Source: Fontibacter flavus (GTDB taxonomy: Bacteria > Bacteroidota > Bacteroidia > Cytophagales > Cyclobacteriaceae). From it: a DNA stretch of 64,000 nucleotides. The position numbers were made by a program, and so were the translations under genes. The notes below the pieces were generated by a model. That model had not been told where the DNA came from and searched no databases. It saw only the letters and a list, made by a program, of their open reading frames with translations. Shown one piece after another: positions 25,772 through 35,770 of this stretch (position 1 is its first letter; each line of letters opens with the position of its first letter). Location: assembly GCF_042432905.1 (NCBI RefSeq), contig NZ_JBHLWI010000006.1, positions 1 to 64,000 on the forward strand, given 5' to 3'.

Positions 25772-28528
25772 TTATCTCAATTTATCCCAATTGATTAAGG
25801 CATTCCAAACCATAGGAGCATCATGATGGTTAAGATACCTATGCAATGGATCAAAAGTAAATGCTAGAATATTCCCTTTTCCTACAGGCACATTGAATAC
25901 AGCACCATGACCTACGATTTCCTGCTCATTCCGTACCATTCCAGAAACTACATATGATGGGCTCTTCTCATCTTTCTTGTCTGCTTTGGCTGCCTCGTTT
26001 CTATCTCTCATGCCCATAATTGGCCCTTCATATGGAACTTCATCTTTTAAAGGCTGAAAGCCATATTGCACCAGCATCATGTCACGGTTGTATTTGTCTG
26101 TTTGCAGCAAAGGTCCATTTCCACGGAAGATATTGAAACTTTCAGGGAAACCATTAAGAATGGGTGAATCTGATTTTCTGACTTTAGCCATCACAATGGA
26201 GCCGGGATGGAATAAACTTCCTGCACTTACCGGACTCAATTCAGAAGCAATACCTGCTTCAGCAATGATATTACTAGTATTATCCAATGTGATCAAAAGT
26301 CCTCCTTCTTCTACGAATTTTCTCAGATTTTCCATTCCCAAAAATCCTGGACCACCTGTCATATCAAGGGTATAGGCCGGAAATCCATGGGAAGGAAACT
26401 CAGGTGTTTTGGTATAAGGCATTGGCCCAAATTTTTTATCCACTCCATTGATGAAGTTTTTGGCATTTCCCCTTACCCTAGGCAATAGGATTACATCAAA
26501 TTTTGATCTAAGATTACCTGTCTTAAGAACGTCCTTGTCTATTGAAGTATATGGAATCCCCCTCTCCTCGAAAGTGAACCTTGACCATCCCTCATCTTGG
26601 GTATTGTACCAGGTATGATATATCGCCACTCTTGGTAATTGGATATTTTTCTGAGCTGAAGCAACAATCCCATCACCACCAGCTTTTAGGTCCAATCCAA
26701 AATCCGATGCAATTTTAGCTGCTTGATTTTGGTTGATTTTCTTGATCAGGATTGACCCGGCACTCAGTGTATCTCCTTCAAAAATTGTTTCTTTCGGGAG
26801 GATGGTCATCTCAGCATTTTTGTTTTGGGATTTTAAGGCATATAAAGCAGGAAGCACATTGTTTTGAGCCTTGTAAGCCAAAACATAGGTATTTCCTTGC
26901 CCTGCCACTTTCCCTTCATATTTGACAGTAGTGTCTACTTTCTTCAAAGAAGAAGTATTCAAATCTAGACTTTCATGTGATTCAACTGCCACACCATACA
27001 AATTAGGCAATGTCCAAGCGATAGCATCATATGGAGGAAATTTTGCATCTTTTGGATAAGCTGTCGGTGTCATCAATGACACTAATAAGTTACGATAAGG
27101 CTGTTCCGTCAGAGCTACATAGTGAGTATCATTTTCATGTACTTCTATACCTTGGGCAATCAACTGGCTGGCCAGATATGCTGCCATGGCTGGATCACGC
27201 TGATCTTTGGCAATGGTGTAAGCTTTTGGTCCTTCTTTTCTGCCCTTTTCAACACTGTTCAATCCTTTTTTGTAAAAATTGCTCAATAAAAGCTCGGAAT
27301 TATTTGCTGCATAAGACAAGGATGCAATAACGCCTACCATGGTATAATTGATGTTATTCCTGTATGACCAGTTTACCTGAGGCGTAGCAGGGTCAGGTCG
27401 GTACCACTCTTTGGAAGTAGCCAAATCACCGGCATAGCGTGATGTTGAAAGATCCCTCAAATAGGTATCTGCTCCGGCATTGCCGTAAGTTTCATAAAAC
27501 CTTCCATTGGAATTGTGATTATTGGCAACCCAAATGCCATATCCTGGCCACCAACCATCATAAAACGCCCACGTAAATGCACCTGGCATCCCTTGGGAAG
27601 CTACGGCAGCCACGTCATGGTTGCCCATCACCTGCCATTCGCTTTGAGTAATGGGATCAACATAATCATTGTAAGGGCCTGTACCTGTGGAAATGTACAA
27701 CAAGGGAACAGACTCATGAAGGTCCAACATCACAGTAGGATGAAACTCAAAGAAGCCTTTGAAAATAGATTTGGTGATCGCCTGAGAGATCTGAAGACCA
27801 TCTCTATTGTTATCATGGAACACATATTGACCCCAATATGGAGCAGACCGCGGAAAGCCATCGTCAAATTTTTCTCTTCCTTTTGTATACCTGTAGTACC
27901 AGTCCACTTGCTTATCCCAACCATCTGGTTCCATGACTGGATTGATGACTGTAATTACATTGTTCCTGATTTTTTGAATTTCAGGTGAAGTAGAGGTAAC
28001 CAAACGATAAGACAGTTCCATCAGCATCTCTGGAGAACCCATTTCAGTGGCATGCATACCACCTGAAACATAATACACAGGCTTGCTGTCCAAAACAATC
28101 TTTTGGGCTTGTTCAGGAGTAGTTTTTCGTGGATCAGCCAACAATGCAAGTTGACCTTTATAATGATCCAATCTTTGCATCGATTCTTCATTGCCTATGA
28201 TGACAATGTAAAAGGGTCTGCCTTCTTCTGAAGTACCCATTTGCTGAACTTCCACCATAGGTGACGTTTCGGCCAGTTTTTGATAATACCCAAAAATCTC
28301 ATTTGACCTATGGATAACACCTTCTGCTCCGGTAATATGACCAAAATGTTTTAAAGGTGAGGGAATAGTAGGATGGTCCACCACATCCATGAGGGACTGT
28401 GGCAAAAACCTGTCATCGGTGGTAAACTCTTTGATTTTTTGGATGTAGTTCTGATCAATAGTTTGGGATATAGCGGATAATTGAAAAAAAAGAACCGCTA
28501 ACGCCAAGAAAGAAAGGTGTTTTTTCAT
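25772..28528 (-). CDS. Secreted M14-family zinc carboxypeptidase, large form
   Basis: Starting at the ATG at 28528, the protein has 918 residues with a signal peptide (MKKHLSFLALAVLFFQLSAI); the longer frame uses a TTG. The M14 catalytic domain has zinc ligands His159 and Glu162 in GGMHATEMGSPE and a third ligand in MLDLHESVP, with further conserved blocks such as NPVMEPDGWDKQ. The C-terminal 300 residues (VAIYHTWYNTQDEGWSRFTF, VILLPRVRG, GGLLITLDNTSN) resemble a glutamine-amidotransferase-like fold found in many large Bacteroidota M14 proteins. It probably degrades peptides in the periplasm or outside the cell. It is transcribed alone and has its own terminator. Confidence 0.9.
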   Translation of the reverse strand: MKKHLSFLALAVLFFQLSAISQTIDQNYIQKIKEFTTDDRFLPQSLMDVVDHPTIPSPLKHFGHITGAEGVIHRSNEIFGYYQKLAETSPMVEVQQMGTSEEGRPFYIVIIGNEESMQRLDHYKGQLALLADPRKTTPEQAQKIVLDSKPVYYVSGGMHATEMGSPEMLMELSYRLVTSTSPEIQKIRNNVITVINPVMEPDGWDKQVDWYYRYTKGREKFDDGFPRSAPYWGQYVFHDNNRDGLQISQAITKSIFKGFFEFHPTVMLDLHESVPLLYISTGTGPYNDYVDPITQSEWQVMGNHDVAAVASQGMPGAFTWAFYDGWWPGYGIWVANNHNSNGRFYETYGNAGADTYLRDLSTSRYAGDLATSKEWYRPDPATPQVNWSYRNNINYTMVGVIASLSYAANNSELLLSNFYKKGLNSVEKGRKEGPKAYTIAKDQRDPAMAAYLASQLIAQGIEVHENDTHYVALTEQPYRNLLVSLMTPTAYPKDAKFPPYDAIAWTLPNLYGVAVESHESLDLNTSSLKKVDTTVKYEGKVAGQGNTYVLAYKAQNNVLPALYALKSQNKNAEMTILPKETIFEGDTLSAGSILIKKINQNQAAKIASDFGLDLKAGGDGIVASAQKNIQLPRVAIYHTWYNTQDEGWSRFTFEERGIPYTSIDKDVLKTGNLRSKFDVILLPRVRGNAKNFINGVDKKFGPMPYTKTPEFPSHGFPAYTLDMTGGPGFLGMENLRKFVEEGGLLITLDNTSNIIAEAGIASELSPVSAGSLFHPGSIVMAKVRKSDSPILNGFPESFNIFRGNGPLLQTDKYNRDMMLVQYGFQPLKDEVPYEGPIMGMRDRNEAAKADKKDEKSPSYVVSGMVRNEQEIVGHGAVFNVPVGKGNILAFTFDPLHRYLNHHDAPMVWNALINWDKLR

Positions 28529-28691
28529 AATGGGGAAGATTGTGAATAGAACCAAAAAGCTACAAAATTTGAATCAATTTAAAAATCGGTTTTGAAAAGC
28601 TTCTCGATTATAGGGATAAACGGAAAATTCTTCTAAAAAACATTTCTGACTTCTTATCACTAAGAAAAAAATTACTCAATTCCATCATTTC

Positions 28692-29331
28692 TTAATTTTT
28701 CAACCAACGGTAAAACCAATCAAAACCTTCCGCTTGCATCGCCAAATCAAAATTATGCGGTCCGAGATGGAAAGTAAAACGGTACTTATCTAAAACTCCT
28801 GTCTTATTAAAAATTACAGCCAACATCTGGTCTGATTTTTTCACTTCCTCCAATGTAATCTGAGCCATCTTCCAAATTATTGAGCACCATGTTTGGTTTG
28901 GTTGCCCTCAAGGCCATAATTTCAGGGAAATCCAACTCTTTGGAGAGCATTGGAATATAGGACATTCAAGCTTGGGTATGGAATTATTTCAATAAAAAGT
29001 TAATCCAGGTGGTCAAAAAACCAACACTGATGGCACATTCAATTCTTTCATCCAATCCTCCCAACATGACTGTTTTTAATCCTCCACCAGAAAGTCCTGC
29101 ACAACCTAATCTCTCCGGGTCCACATCAACCCTTGATGCCAAAATATCCAAAGCGATATGATCTTCCGTCAAATAAACCGCAAGCCAGGAGATGCCAGCA
29201 CTGAAAAGGGATTTGGCTAAAATATGCTCATGGTCAGAGGCCCAAGAATTGTCGGCAGTGATATTCTCCCTTTTGGTTCCCATAACGGGAATTAGTTTAG
29301 GATTTTTCAGCCAAAACCCCATCCAGTACAT
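28692..29331 (-). pseudogene. Decayed alpha/beta-hydrolase (acetyl xylan esterase / DUF-type dienelactone hydrolase family)
   Basis: The open part (28984-29331) encodes LAKSLFSAGISWLAVYLTED and a nucleophile elbow CAGLSGGGLKTVMLGG with the downstream ISVGFLTTW of this esterase family. In the same frame come a TAA (28984-28986) and a TGA (28966-28968), then the family sequence resumes (MSYIPMLSKELDFPEIMALR). Near 28860-28875 it shifts frame and continues as TLEEVKKSDQMLAVIFNKTG, then HLGPHNFDLAMQAEGFDWFY and RWLKN to a stop at 28692-28694. The N-terminal third is missing where the aminotransferase gene now ends. This gene is clearly dead: truncation, two stops and a frameshift. Confidence 0.88.
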
Positions 29332-30460
29332 GAATTAAAGCCTGTACATCCTCCTCAGTATTGTATAAATGCAAAGATAGGCGGATGGCTTTCCCCCTTA
29401 TAGAAACAAATATCTTGTTTTCCTGCAATCTTTGAATGATTTCATTGCTATCCATTCCTTCCGGTAGGCCTACTCCAAATAGGTGTTTGGACCTATAGGC
29501 ATCCTCTTCCAACCAGAATCCATTTTTCCTGAAAAATTGGATCATTGGTTGAGACAATACTTCGCAATAAGCTTGGAGATTGGCCACTCCCCATTCCAAC
29601 AATTGTTCCAATGCGGCATTGAACATGGGCAGTAAAATGAAATTTCCGTATTCACCTACATTGTATCTTCCTGCTCCTGGGGCATAATCGTCCACATATT
29701 GAGTGAGATTAGAAAATTGCTGGGCATTGCTCCTGTTGACCCAGGTTTCTTCCAAGGGTACCCCATTATTGAAATATTCAGAAAAATAGGCTGCTCCGAT
29801 GGCATAAGGCCCCATCAGCCACTTGTAACCTGCACAAATCAAAGCATCTACTTGACATTCCTGAACATCTATTGGAAGCGCTCCTACCGACTGGGTACCA
29901 TCAAGAATAAAAAAGGCATCATTCTCTTTACATTTTTGACCAATGGCCTTCAGATCAAATTGGGTTCCATCTGCCCAATGGATGGTGGACATGAGCACTA
30001 CTGCAGTATCCTGATTGATGGCTTCCAATATTCTTTGGTTCCAGATTTCCCCTCTTCCTTGCTTGAATTCCGGTGCGGGAATGGTTTTTAATTGTTTGTC
30101 ATGATCCCGACACCATTTTTCTATGGCATAATAACCACTTGGGAACTCATCAGAGACAACAATTGCGGTATTGCCATTATCCAAAGGTAAATTATTGACA
30201 GCAGTGGTCAGACCATAAGATGCGGCAGGAATGATGGCTACCTGTTGGGCAGGACAGTTCACCAGTTTTCCGAAATTTGCTTTGACTTTCTCCCCAGTTT
30301 CAAAAAAGTCCTTGGGCTGAATGCTGGTTGGATTCCTCTTTTGGGTAAGCGACTGAATGCCAATTTCTTCTACAGAACGCAGCAATGGAGACATATATGC
30401 CCCATTCAGGTAATGGATATCCTCTGGGAGTTGAAATAGATGTTTCTGGTTTTCAATCAT
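29297..30460 (-). CDS. Class V aminotransferase (cysteine desulfurase / isopenicillin-N epimerase-like)
   Basis: This PLP enzyme of 387 residues starts at the ATG at 30460 (MIENQKHLFQLPEDIHYLNG). A second ATG at 30496 shares a base with the sulfatase stop (TGATG) and would add 12 residues. Family features are LNGAYMSP near residue 18, the cofactor Asp and Gln in FFILDGTQSVGALPIDV near 184, and Schiff-base Lys213 in CAGYKWLMGPYAIGA. The exact reaction cannot be decided; desulfurase, selenocysteine lyase-like, epimerase and kynureninase-like members share this core. It directly follows the sulfatase gene, so the two are probably one transcript. Its 3' end overlaps the remains of a dead esterase gene. 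Confidence 0.85.
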   Translation of the reverse strand: MIENQKHLFQLPEDIHYLNGAYMSPLLRSVEEIGIQSLTQKRNPTSIQPKDFFETGEKVKANFGKLVNCPAQQVAIIPAASYGLTTAVNNLPLDNGNTAIVVSDEFPSGYYAIEKWCRDHDKQLKTIPAPEFKQGRGEIWNQRILEAINQDTAVVLMSTIHWADGTQFDLKAIGQKCKENDAFFILDGTQSVGALPIDVQECQVDALICAGYKWLMGPYAIGAAYFSEYFNNGVPLEETWVNRSNAQQFSNLTQYVDDYAPGAGRYNVGEYGNFILLPMFNAALEQLLEWGVANLQAYCEVLSQPMIQFFRKNGFWLEEDAYRSKHLFGVGLPEGMDSNEIIQRLQENKIFVSIRGKAIRLSLHLYNTEEDVQALIHVLDGVLAEKS

Positions 30461-30495
30461 GGTATTATATTTAATAAAAAAGAGCGGTTCTGGCA

Positions 30496-32184
30496 TCAAT
30501 CTTTTTTCCTGTTTTTTAAAATTTCTTTCACTTTTTCCTGATTAGCACCCCAAACTCCCTTGGCTTCTATATCATCCAAATAAGTATTGATATAATGCTG
30601 GCTGAGTTCCTTAGAATCACCGTATTTCAACCTAAGTGCTTCCAAGCGATCATGTAATTCTTTTTGTATTCCTGCATACTTTGGATCACCATATACATTC
30701 CTCATTTCGTAGGGATCGTTATTCCTATCAATCAATTCCCATTCATCCACATCGAAATAGTAGTGGACTAGTTTATAGTCCTTTGTCACAATCGCATAAT
30801 GCCGCTTGACCATGTGTACTGCAGGATATTCGTAATAATGGTAATAGACGGCATCCCTATCCCATTTTGCGATATTTCCGGTCAATAAGGGCATCATACT
30901 TTCTCCCTGCATATCTTCAGGTGCTTTTATTCCGGCAGCCTCCAGAAATGTCTGGGCAAAATCTAAATTTTGAACCATTTCATCCGATCTGCTTCCTGCT
31001 TTTATATTTTTTGGCCATGAAATCATCAATGGCGTTTTGAAAGATTCGTTGTAAATAAAACGCTTGTCAAACCATCCATGCTCTCCCAAATAAAAGCCCT
31101 GATCAGATGTATAGACTATGATGGTATTTTCCATCAATCCGTTGCTTTCCAAATAATCCAAAACCCTTCCCACATTTTCATCCACAGAGGCAATAGTACC
31201 TAAGTAATCCTGCATATAGCGCTGGTACCGCCATTTCATTTTTTCCTCATCAGTCATTTTTGGAAATTCCTTCTTGAAACGCTCCATAATCGGAGTATAA
31301 TATTTATCCCAATTGGATCTTTGCGCAGGATTTAGCCTTCCAACTTCTCCCTCAAAAGCCGATTTATCCCAACCTGAAGCATCTTGGATACCCAATTCAT
31401 CCAATAATTCCGGGTAAACCTTGGAGTCACCTGCCCAGTTCATATGCTTAAGCAGGTTCATTTCTGCTTCTCGGGCAGCTGTGCCCCTACCTGAGTAATC
31501 GTCAAATAATGTTTTGGGCTCTGGGAATGTCTTGTTGGTATATTCTTCCAAATGTCTTTCTGCAGGCAACCACTCCCTATGTGGTGCCTTATGAAGGTAC
31601 ATCAACAAGAATGGCTGATCTGCTTTTCTCTCATTTTGAAGCCAATCCAATGTCATATCTGTGATAATATCCGTGACATATCCTTCTACCTGAATGTTCC
31701 CTTCATTTTTGGTGATAAAATCAGGATTATAATACTTCCCTTGACCAGGAAGGATTTTGAACTGATCAAATCCTTTTGGGTTGTTGCCAAAATGCAGCTT
31801 GCCAAACATGGCTGTCTGATATCCTTCATGCTGCAATATTTGTGGAAAAGTGATATTGGCCGTATCGAAGGCAAAGTGATTATCGATTTTACCATTTATA
31901 TGAGAATGCTTTCCGGTCAATATCGTTGCTCTCGATGGAGCACAGATAGAGTTGGTTACACTGGCATTGGTAAACAACATACCCATGTTCGCAATCCTGT
32001 CAATATTCGGAGTCTGAATTAATCTGTAATCATAAGCAGAAATGGCCTGATAGGCATGGTCATCAGACATGATAAAGATGATGTTAGGCCTTTGGTCTGA
32101 CTGCTCTTTCTCCGGACGATTGCAGGATAAAAACACAAATACGCTAATCAGAATTATGGAAATTTGGACAATTGATGGTCTCAT
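30496..32184 (-). CDS. Sulfatase, lipoprotein
   Basis: This 562-residue S1-family arylsulfatase-type enzyme has a lipoprotein signal (VFVFLSC, Cys21). The metal site starts with PNIIFIMSDDH near residue 33. The formylglycine signature NSICAPSRATILTG places the modified Cys at residue 81, in the CxPSR form typical of anaerobic- or FGE-matured sulfatases. GKLHFG near 128 and TSDQGFYLGEHGWFDK near 355 complete the catalytic site. It removes sulfate esters from glycans, and the lipid anchor places it at a membrane. It is divergent from a GH43 lipoprotein gene, which suggests joint action on a sulfated polysaccharide. TAGGTTTG in minus sense (32273-32266) is a candidate -7 element for its promoter. 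Confidence 0.92.
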   Translation of the reverse strand: MRPSIVQISIILISVFVFLSCNRPEKEQSDQRPNIIFIMSDDHAYQAISAYDYRLIQTPNIDRIANMGMLFTNASVTNSICAPSRATILTGKHSHINGKIDNHFAFDTANITFPQILQHEGYQTAMFGKLHFGNNPKGFDQFKILPGQGKYYNPDFITKNEGNIQVEGYVTDIITDMTLDWLQNERKADQPFLLMYLHKAPHREWLPAERHLEEYTNKTFPEPKTLFDDYSGRGTAAREAEMNLLKHMNWAGDSKVYPELLDELGIQDASGWDKSAFEGEVGRLNPAQRSNWDKYYTPIMERFKKEFPKMTDEEKMKWRYQRYMQDYLGTIASVDENVGRVLDYLESNGLMENTIIVYTSDQGFYLGEHGWFDKRFIYNESFKTPLMISWPKNIKAGSRSDEMVQNLDFAQTFLEAAGIKAPEDMQGESMMPLLTGNIAKWDRDAVYYHYYEYPAVHMVKRHYAIVTKDYKLVHYYFDVDEWELIDRNNDPYEMRNVYGDPKYAGIQKELHDRLEALRLKYGDSKELSQHYINTYLDDIEAKGVWGANQEKVKEILKNRKKD

Positions 32185-32283
32185 AGGATTGGGATTTATT
32201 CTGAAATATACCTGAAATGAAAAATAATGAATAGATTTATTTGATAAAGTGTCCTATTTTTAAACAAACCTATTAACAAAACA

Positions 32284-33366
32284 ATGAAACATTACTCCAA
32301 ACCACTAGCATTTTGTGTGATGCTGGGGCTATTCAACTGTAGTCCTAAAGAGAAAGAACAAACTGAACAAACTGAAGAAGTCAGCAAATTTGCACACCCT
32401 CCATTAGTGTCGCATATGTTTACTGCGGATCCCTCAGCACATGTTTTTGAAGGAAAAATTTACATCTATCCATCCCATGATGTTGAAACAGCAGTAACTC
32501 AAGATGACATGGGTTCACATTTTGACATGAGGGATTACCATGTGTTTTCCATGGAAAAACCGGGTTCTGAAGTTATTGATCATGGTCCTGTATTGAAATT
32601 AGAAGATATCCCTTGGGCCAGCCGACAGCTTTGGGCTCCTGACGCAGCACAGAAAGATGGGAAATATTATTTATACTTTCCTGCGAAAGACAAAAATGAT
32701 ATTTTCCGCATAGGAGTGGCAGTTTCGGATAATCCTGCAGGACCTTTCAAAGCCGAGCCGAATTATATCCAAGGAACTTTCAGTATGGATCCAGCTGTAT
32801 TTGAAGATGGGGATGGAAGCCATTACCTATATTTTGGCGGCATATGGGGAGGACAGCTCCAATGGTTTGAAGACCAAGAGCTTGTAGAAGGAAGAAAAGG
32901 CCCAACAGATGGCCTACCGTCAGCTGAAGAAACCGCTTTGATGCCTTATATTGCCAAACTACAGGATAACATGGTAGAGTTGGCAGAAAGGCCCAAAGAG
33001 GTCATCATCCTTGATCAAGATGGGAATCCCATTAAAGCCGGTGATAACAATAAAAGGTTTTTTGAAGCAGCTTGGGTACATCAGCATAATGGAACATATT
33101 ACCTCTCCTACTCTACTGGTGACACCCATTTTATTGCTTATGCTACAGGAGACAATCCTTATGGGCCATTCACCTATCAGGGAAATCTCCTAAATCCTGT
33201 AGAGGGATGGACTAATCATCATTCTATTGTCCAGTTTGAGGGCAAATGGTACTTATTTTACCATGACACAGAAATATCAGGAAAAACACCATTAAGAAAC
33301 ATCAAAATGACTGAGCTGATCCATGAAAATGACGGCAAGATCAAGACCGTGGACCCAATAAAATAA
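32284..33366 (+). CDS. Glycoside hydrolase family 43-like lipoprotein
   Basis: This 360-residue protein has a lipoprotein signal ending in LFNC (Cys19). It has a five-bladed beta-propeller pattern with the GH43 acidic residues: Asp in FTADPSAHVFEGKIYIYPSH near residue 49, Asp in FSMDPAVFEDGDGS near 172, and probably Glu in FEAAWVHQHNG near 262. GH43 enzymes cleave alpha-L-arabinofuranosides, beta-xylosides and some galactans. The gene is divergent from the sulfatase gene with a 99-base shared region, and it converges on the GH3 gene of the polysaccharide utilization locus with a long hairpin between them. It may be a peripheral member of that locus. Confidence 0.88.
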   Translation: MKHYSKPLAFCVMLGLFNCSPKEKEQTEQTEEVSKFAHPPLVSHMFTADPSAHVFEGKIYIYPSHDVETAVTQDDMGSHFDMRDYHVFSMEKPGSEVIDHGPVLKLEDIPWASRQLWAPDAAQKDGKYYLYFPAKDKNDIFRIGVAVSDNPAGPFKAEPNYIQGTFSMDPAVFEDGDGSHYLYFGGIWGGQLQWFEDQELVEGRKGPTDGLPSAEETALMPYIAKLQDNMVELAERPKEVIILDQDGNPIKAGDNNKRFFEAAWVHQHNGTYYLSYSTGDTHFIAYATGDNPYGPFTYQGNLLNPVEGWTNHHSIVQFEGKWYLFYHDTEISGKTPLRNIKMTELIHENDGKIKTVDPIK

Positions 33367-33425
33367 AAAAATAAACCCAATAGCTTGAAGCTGAATGATC
33401 AGCTTCAAGCTATTGGGTTTTATTT
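33366..33425. terminator. Bidirectional terminator with an exceptionally long stem
   Basis: A perfect 22-base-pair stem is formed by 33373-33394 and 33399-33420 around a four-base ATGA loop, with A-rich sequence before and T-rich sequence after it. It separates the convergent GH43 (+) and GH3 (-) genes. Confidence 0.92.
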
Positions 33426-33451
33426 TAGGTATGAGAGATAATGTGTCTGGT

Positions 33452-35743
33452 TTAATTCCAATCGATTTTGGTTTTGATCAGGTCTCTGGAATTACCACCA
33501 ACCATGATTTCAAATTCACCTGGCTCCCAGACAAATTTTGCATCCTGATCATAAAACATAAGATCTTTTTGCTTTAGCTCAAACTCCACTTTTTTCTTTT
33601 CACCGGATTTAAGGAATAACTTTTCAAAAGCTTTTAATTCTTTTACCGGTCTTGTGATCGAAGCTACCAAATCCCTGATATATAACTGCACTACCTCTGC
33701 TCCATCATATTTCCCATCATTACTGATTTCAATTGAAATTATTAATGATTGATCACCTTTTAAGGAATTAGAGCTTATCTGCAAGTTACTGTAATTGAAT
33801 TCTGTATAGCTTAGACCAAAACCAAAAGGATATAGTGGATCATTGGATACATCAAGGTAATTGGACCTGAACTTCTGAAACCATTCGCCTTCAGGTAAAG
33901 GTCTCCCTGTATTTTTTTGATTGTAGTATATGGGTACCTGACCGACATTTTGAGGAAATGTGGCCGGAAGCTTACCCGATGGGTTGACATCTCCAAAAAG
34001 GACATCTGAAATGGCATCACCAGCCTCGGAACCTGCAAACCAAACATTCAAAATACTGGGGATGTTTTCAGCCTCCCATTTGATGGCAAGTGGTCTACCC
34101 GTAAAGAGCACCAGTACTATCGGTTTCCCTGTCGCTTTCAATGCCTGTAACAACCTTCTTTGGTTAGCCGGTAATTCAATATCAGTCCTACTCGATGCTT
34201 CACCGCTCATTTCAGCAGCTTCTCCCATAGCAGCAATAATCACATCTGCATTTCTGGCGGCCGCTACAGCTTCCTGAATCATCACCGCTTCAGGCCTTTC
34301 ATCCCTATAGGTTGGTTTACCAAAAATACTGACTCTGGACTCTAACTCTGGATCTTCTACCACATTAGCCCCCCTGGCATGTATAATTCTGGCCTTTTCT
34401 CCCAAAGCCTTTTCAAGTCCATCTTTTAGGGAAACAGATTTTTCAAAATTAGCAGCCACACTCCAGGTACCGGTCATATTTTCCCTGTTGTCCGCCATAG
34501 GACCAACAAGTGCAATTGTTCCTTTTTTCTGAAGAGGAAGAACATTTCCATCGTTTTTCAATAACACAAAAGATTGGGCAGCTATTTCCCTGGCAATGTT
34601 TCTATGTTCCTGTGAAAAAACTACTTGCTTGGATTTTTCTACATTTGCATACCTATATGGGTCCTCAAATAACCCCAGTTTAAATTTAGCTACCAATATT
34701 CTCCTTGCTGCATCATCGATTTGCTTTTGGGTAATTTTACCTTCTTCCAATGATTTCTCCAAAGTAGTAAGGAAACCCTCGCCAACCATATCCATATCTA
34801 CACCGGCTTTTAAAGCTAATGCAGATACCTGCTGCAAATCTCCCAAACCGTGGTCTATCATCTCATTGATAGCTGTATAATCAGTTACAACAAATCCATC
34901 AAAGCCCCATTGGTTTCTCAAAACTTCTGTCATCAACCATTGGTTTGCAGAGGCAGGAATACCGTCTATGTCATTGAATGAGGTCATCACAGTTCCTACT
35001 CCTGCTTCAACGGCAGCTTTATAAGGCAAAAAATACTCATTGAACATCCGCTGACGGCTCATATCCACAGTATGATAATCTCTGCCGGCTTCTGGAGCTC
35101 CATACAAAGCAAAGTGCTTGACACAGGCCATAATGGTATTATCCAAACTCAGGTCATCTCCCTGATATCCGGTAATCATAGCTTTGGCTATAGCGGCACC
35201 AAGAAATGGGTCTTCCCCATTTCCTTCAGATACCCTACCCCATCTTGGATCTCTGGAGACATCTGTCATAGGTGAAAAAGTCCAGGAAATCCCATCTGCA
35301 CTGGCTTCTATAGCTGCTATCCTGGCAGATTTCTGGATTAGCTCCATATCCCAACTACTTGCAATCCCCAAAGGAATCGGAAAGATGGTTTCATAACCAT
35401 GTATAACATCCATTCCAAAAATCAAAGGTATTTTCAACCTGCTTTCCTCCACAGCAATACGCTGAACATCTCTGATCTTTTCAGCTGATTTAAGATTGAA
35501 AAGTCCTCCGACCTTACCTTCCCTGATCTTTTCTGCAATGTTGGAATTTGATGCCTGACCGGTAGTGATATCTCCGGCTGCAGGAAGATTAAGCTGACCA
35601 ATCTTCTCCTCAAGGGTCATCAATGCCAATACAGAGTCGGCTTTTTGAATATAATAAGCATTGGTGCCTTTTTCAGCAGTTGGTTTGCTGCAGGCCAGCA
35701 TGACCATCAATAGCAAAACAAATAATATTGAATTTCTCATCAT
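33452..35743 (-). CDS. Glycoside hydrolase family 3 beta-glucosidase (BglX-like), lipoprotein
   Basis: This 763-residue enzyme has a lipoprotein signal (LLLMVMLAC). Domain order is the GH3 N-terminal TIM barrel (PLIFGMDVIHGYETIFPIPL, then WGRVSEGNGEDPFLGAAIAK), the catalytic nucleophile Asp in GFVVTDYTAINEM near residue 287, the GH3 C-terminal domain (GTIALVGPMADNRENMTGTW) and a fibronectin III-like tail (SNDGKYDGAEVVQLYIRD). It releases glucose from the non-reducing end of beta-glucans. It is the last gene of the polysaccharide utilization locus, 27 bases after the GH43-like gene. In loci with GH144 enzymes the partner GH3 is often a beta-1,2-glucosidase; that specificity is inferred from the neighbours. 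Confidence 0.93.
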   Translation of the reverse strand: MMRNSILFVLLLMVMLACSKPTAEKGTNAYYIQKADSVLALMTLEEKIGQLNLPAAGDITTGQASNSNIAEKIREGKVGGLFNLKSAEKIRDVQRIAVEESRLKIPLIFGMDVIHGYETIFPIPLGIASSWDMELIQKSARIAAIEASADGISWTFSPMTDVSRDPRWGRVSEGNGEDPFLGAAIAKAMITGYQGDDLSLDNTIMACVKHFALYGAPEAGRDYHTVDMSRQRMFNEYFLPYKAAVEAGVGTVMTSFNDIDGIPASANQWLMTEVLRNQWGFDGFVVTDYTAINEMIDHGLGDLQQVSALALKAGVDMDMVGEGFLTTLEKSLEEGKITQKQIDDAARRILVAKFKLGLFEDPYRYANVEKSKQVVFSQEHRNIAREIAAQSFVLLKNDGNVLPLQKKGTIALVGPMADNRENMTGTWSVAANFEKSVSLKDGLEKALGEKARIIHARGANVVEDPELESRVSIFGKPTYRDERPEAVMIQEAVAAARNADVIIAAMGEAAEMSGEASSRTDIELPANQRRLLQALKATGKPIVLVLFTGRPLAIKWEAENIPSILNVWFAGSEAGDAISDVLFGDVNPSGKLPATFPQNVGQVPIYYNQKNTGRPLPEGEWFQKFRSNYLDVSNDPLYPFGFGLSYTEFNYSNLQISSNSLKGDQSLIISIEISNDGKYDGAEVVQLYIRDLVASITRPVKELKAFEKLFLKSGEKKKVEFELKQKDLMFYDQDAKFVWEPGEFEIMVGGNSRDLIKTKIDWN

Positions 35744-35770
35744 TTCCTTCTTTTTGTTTCTTTATGATTA

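Noticed and set aside
28984..29331. A possible intact small hydrolase gene (115 codons)
   Set aside because: It is the middle of a longer decayed esterase whose sequence continues past two in-frame stops and a frameshift, so it is scored as a pseudogene.
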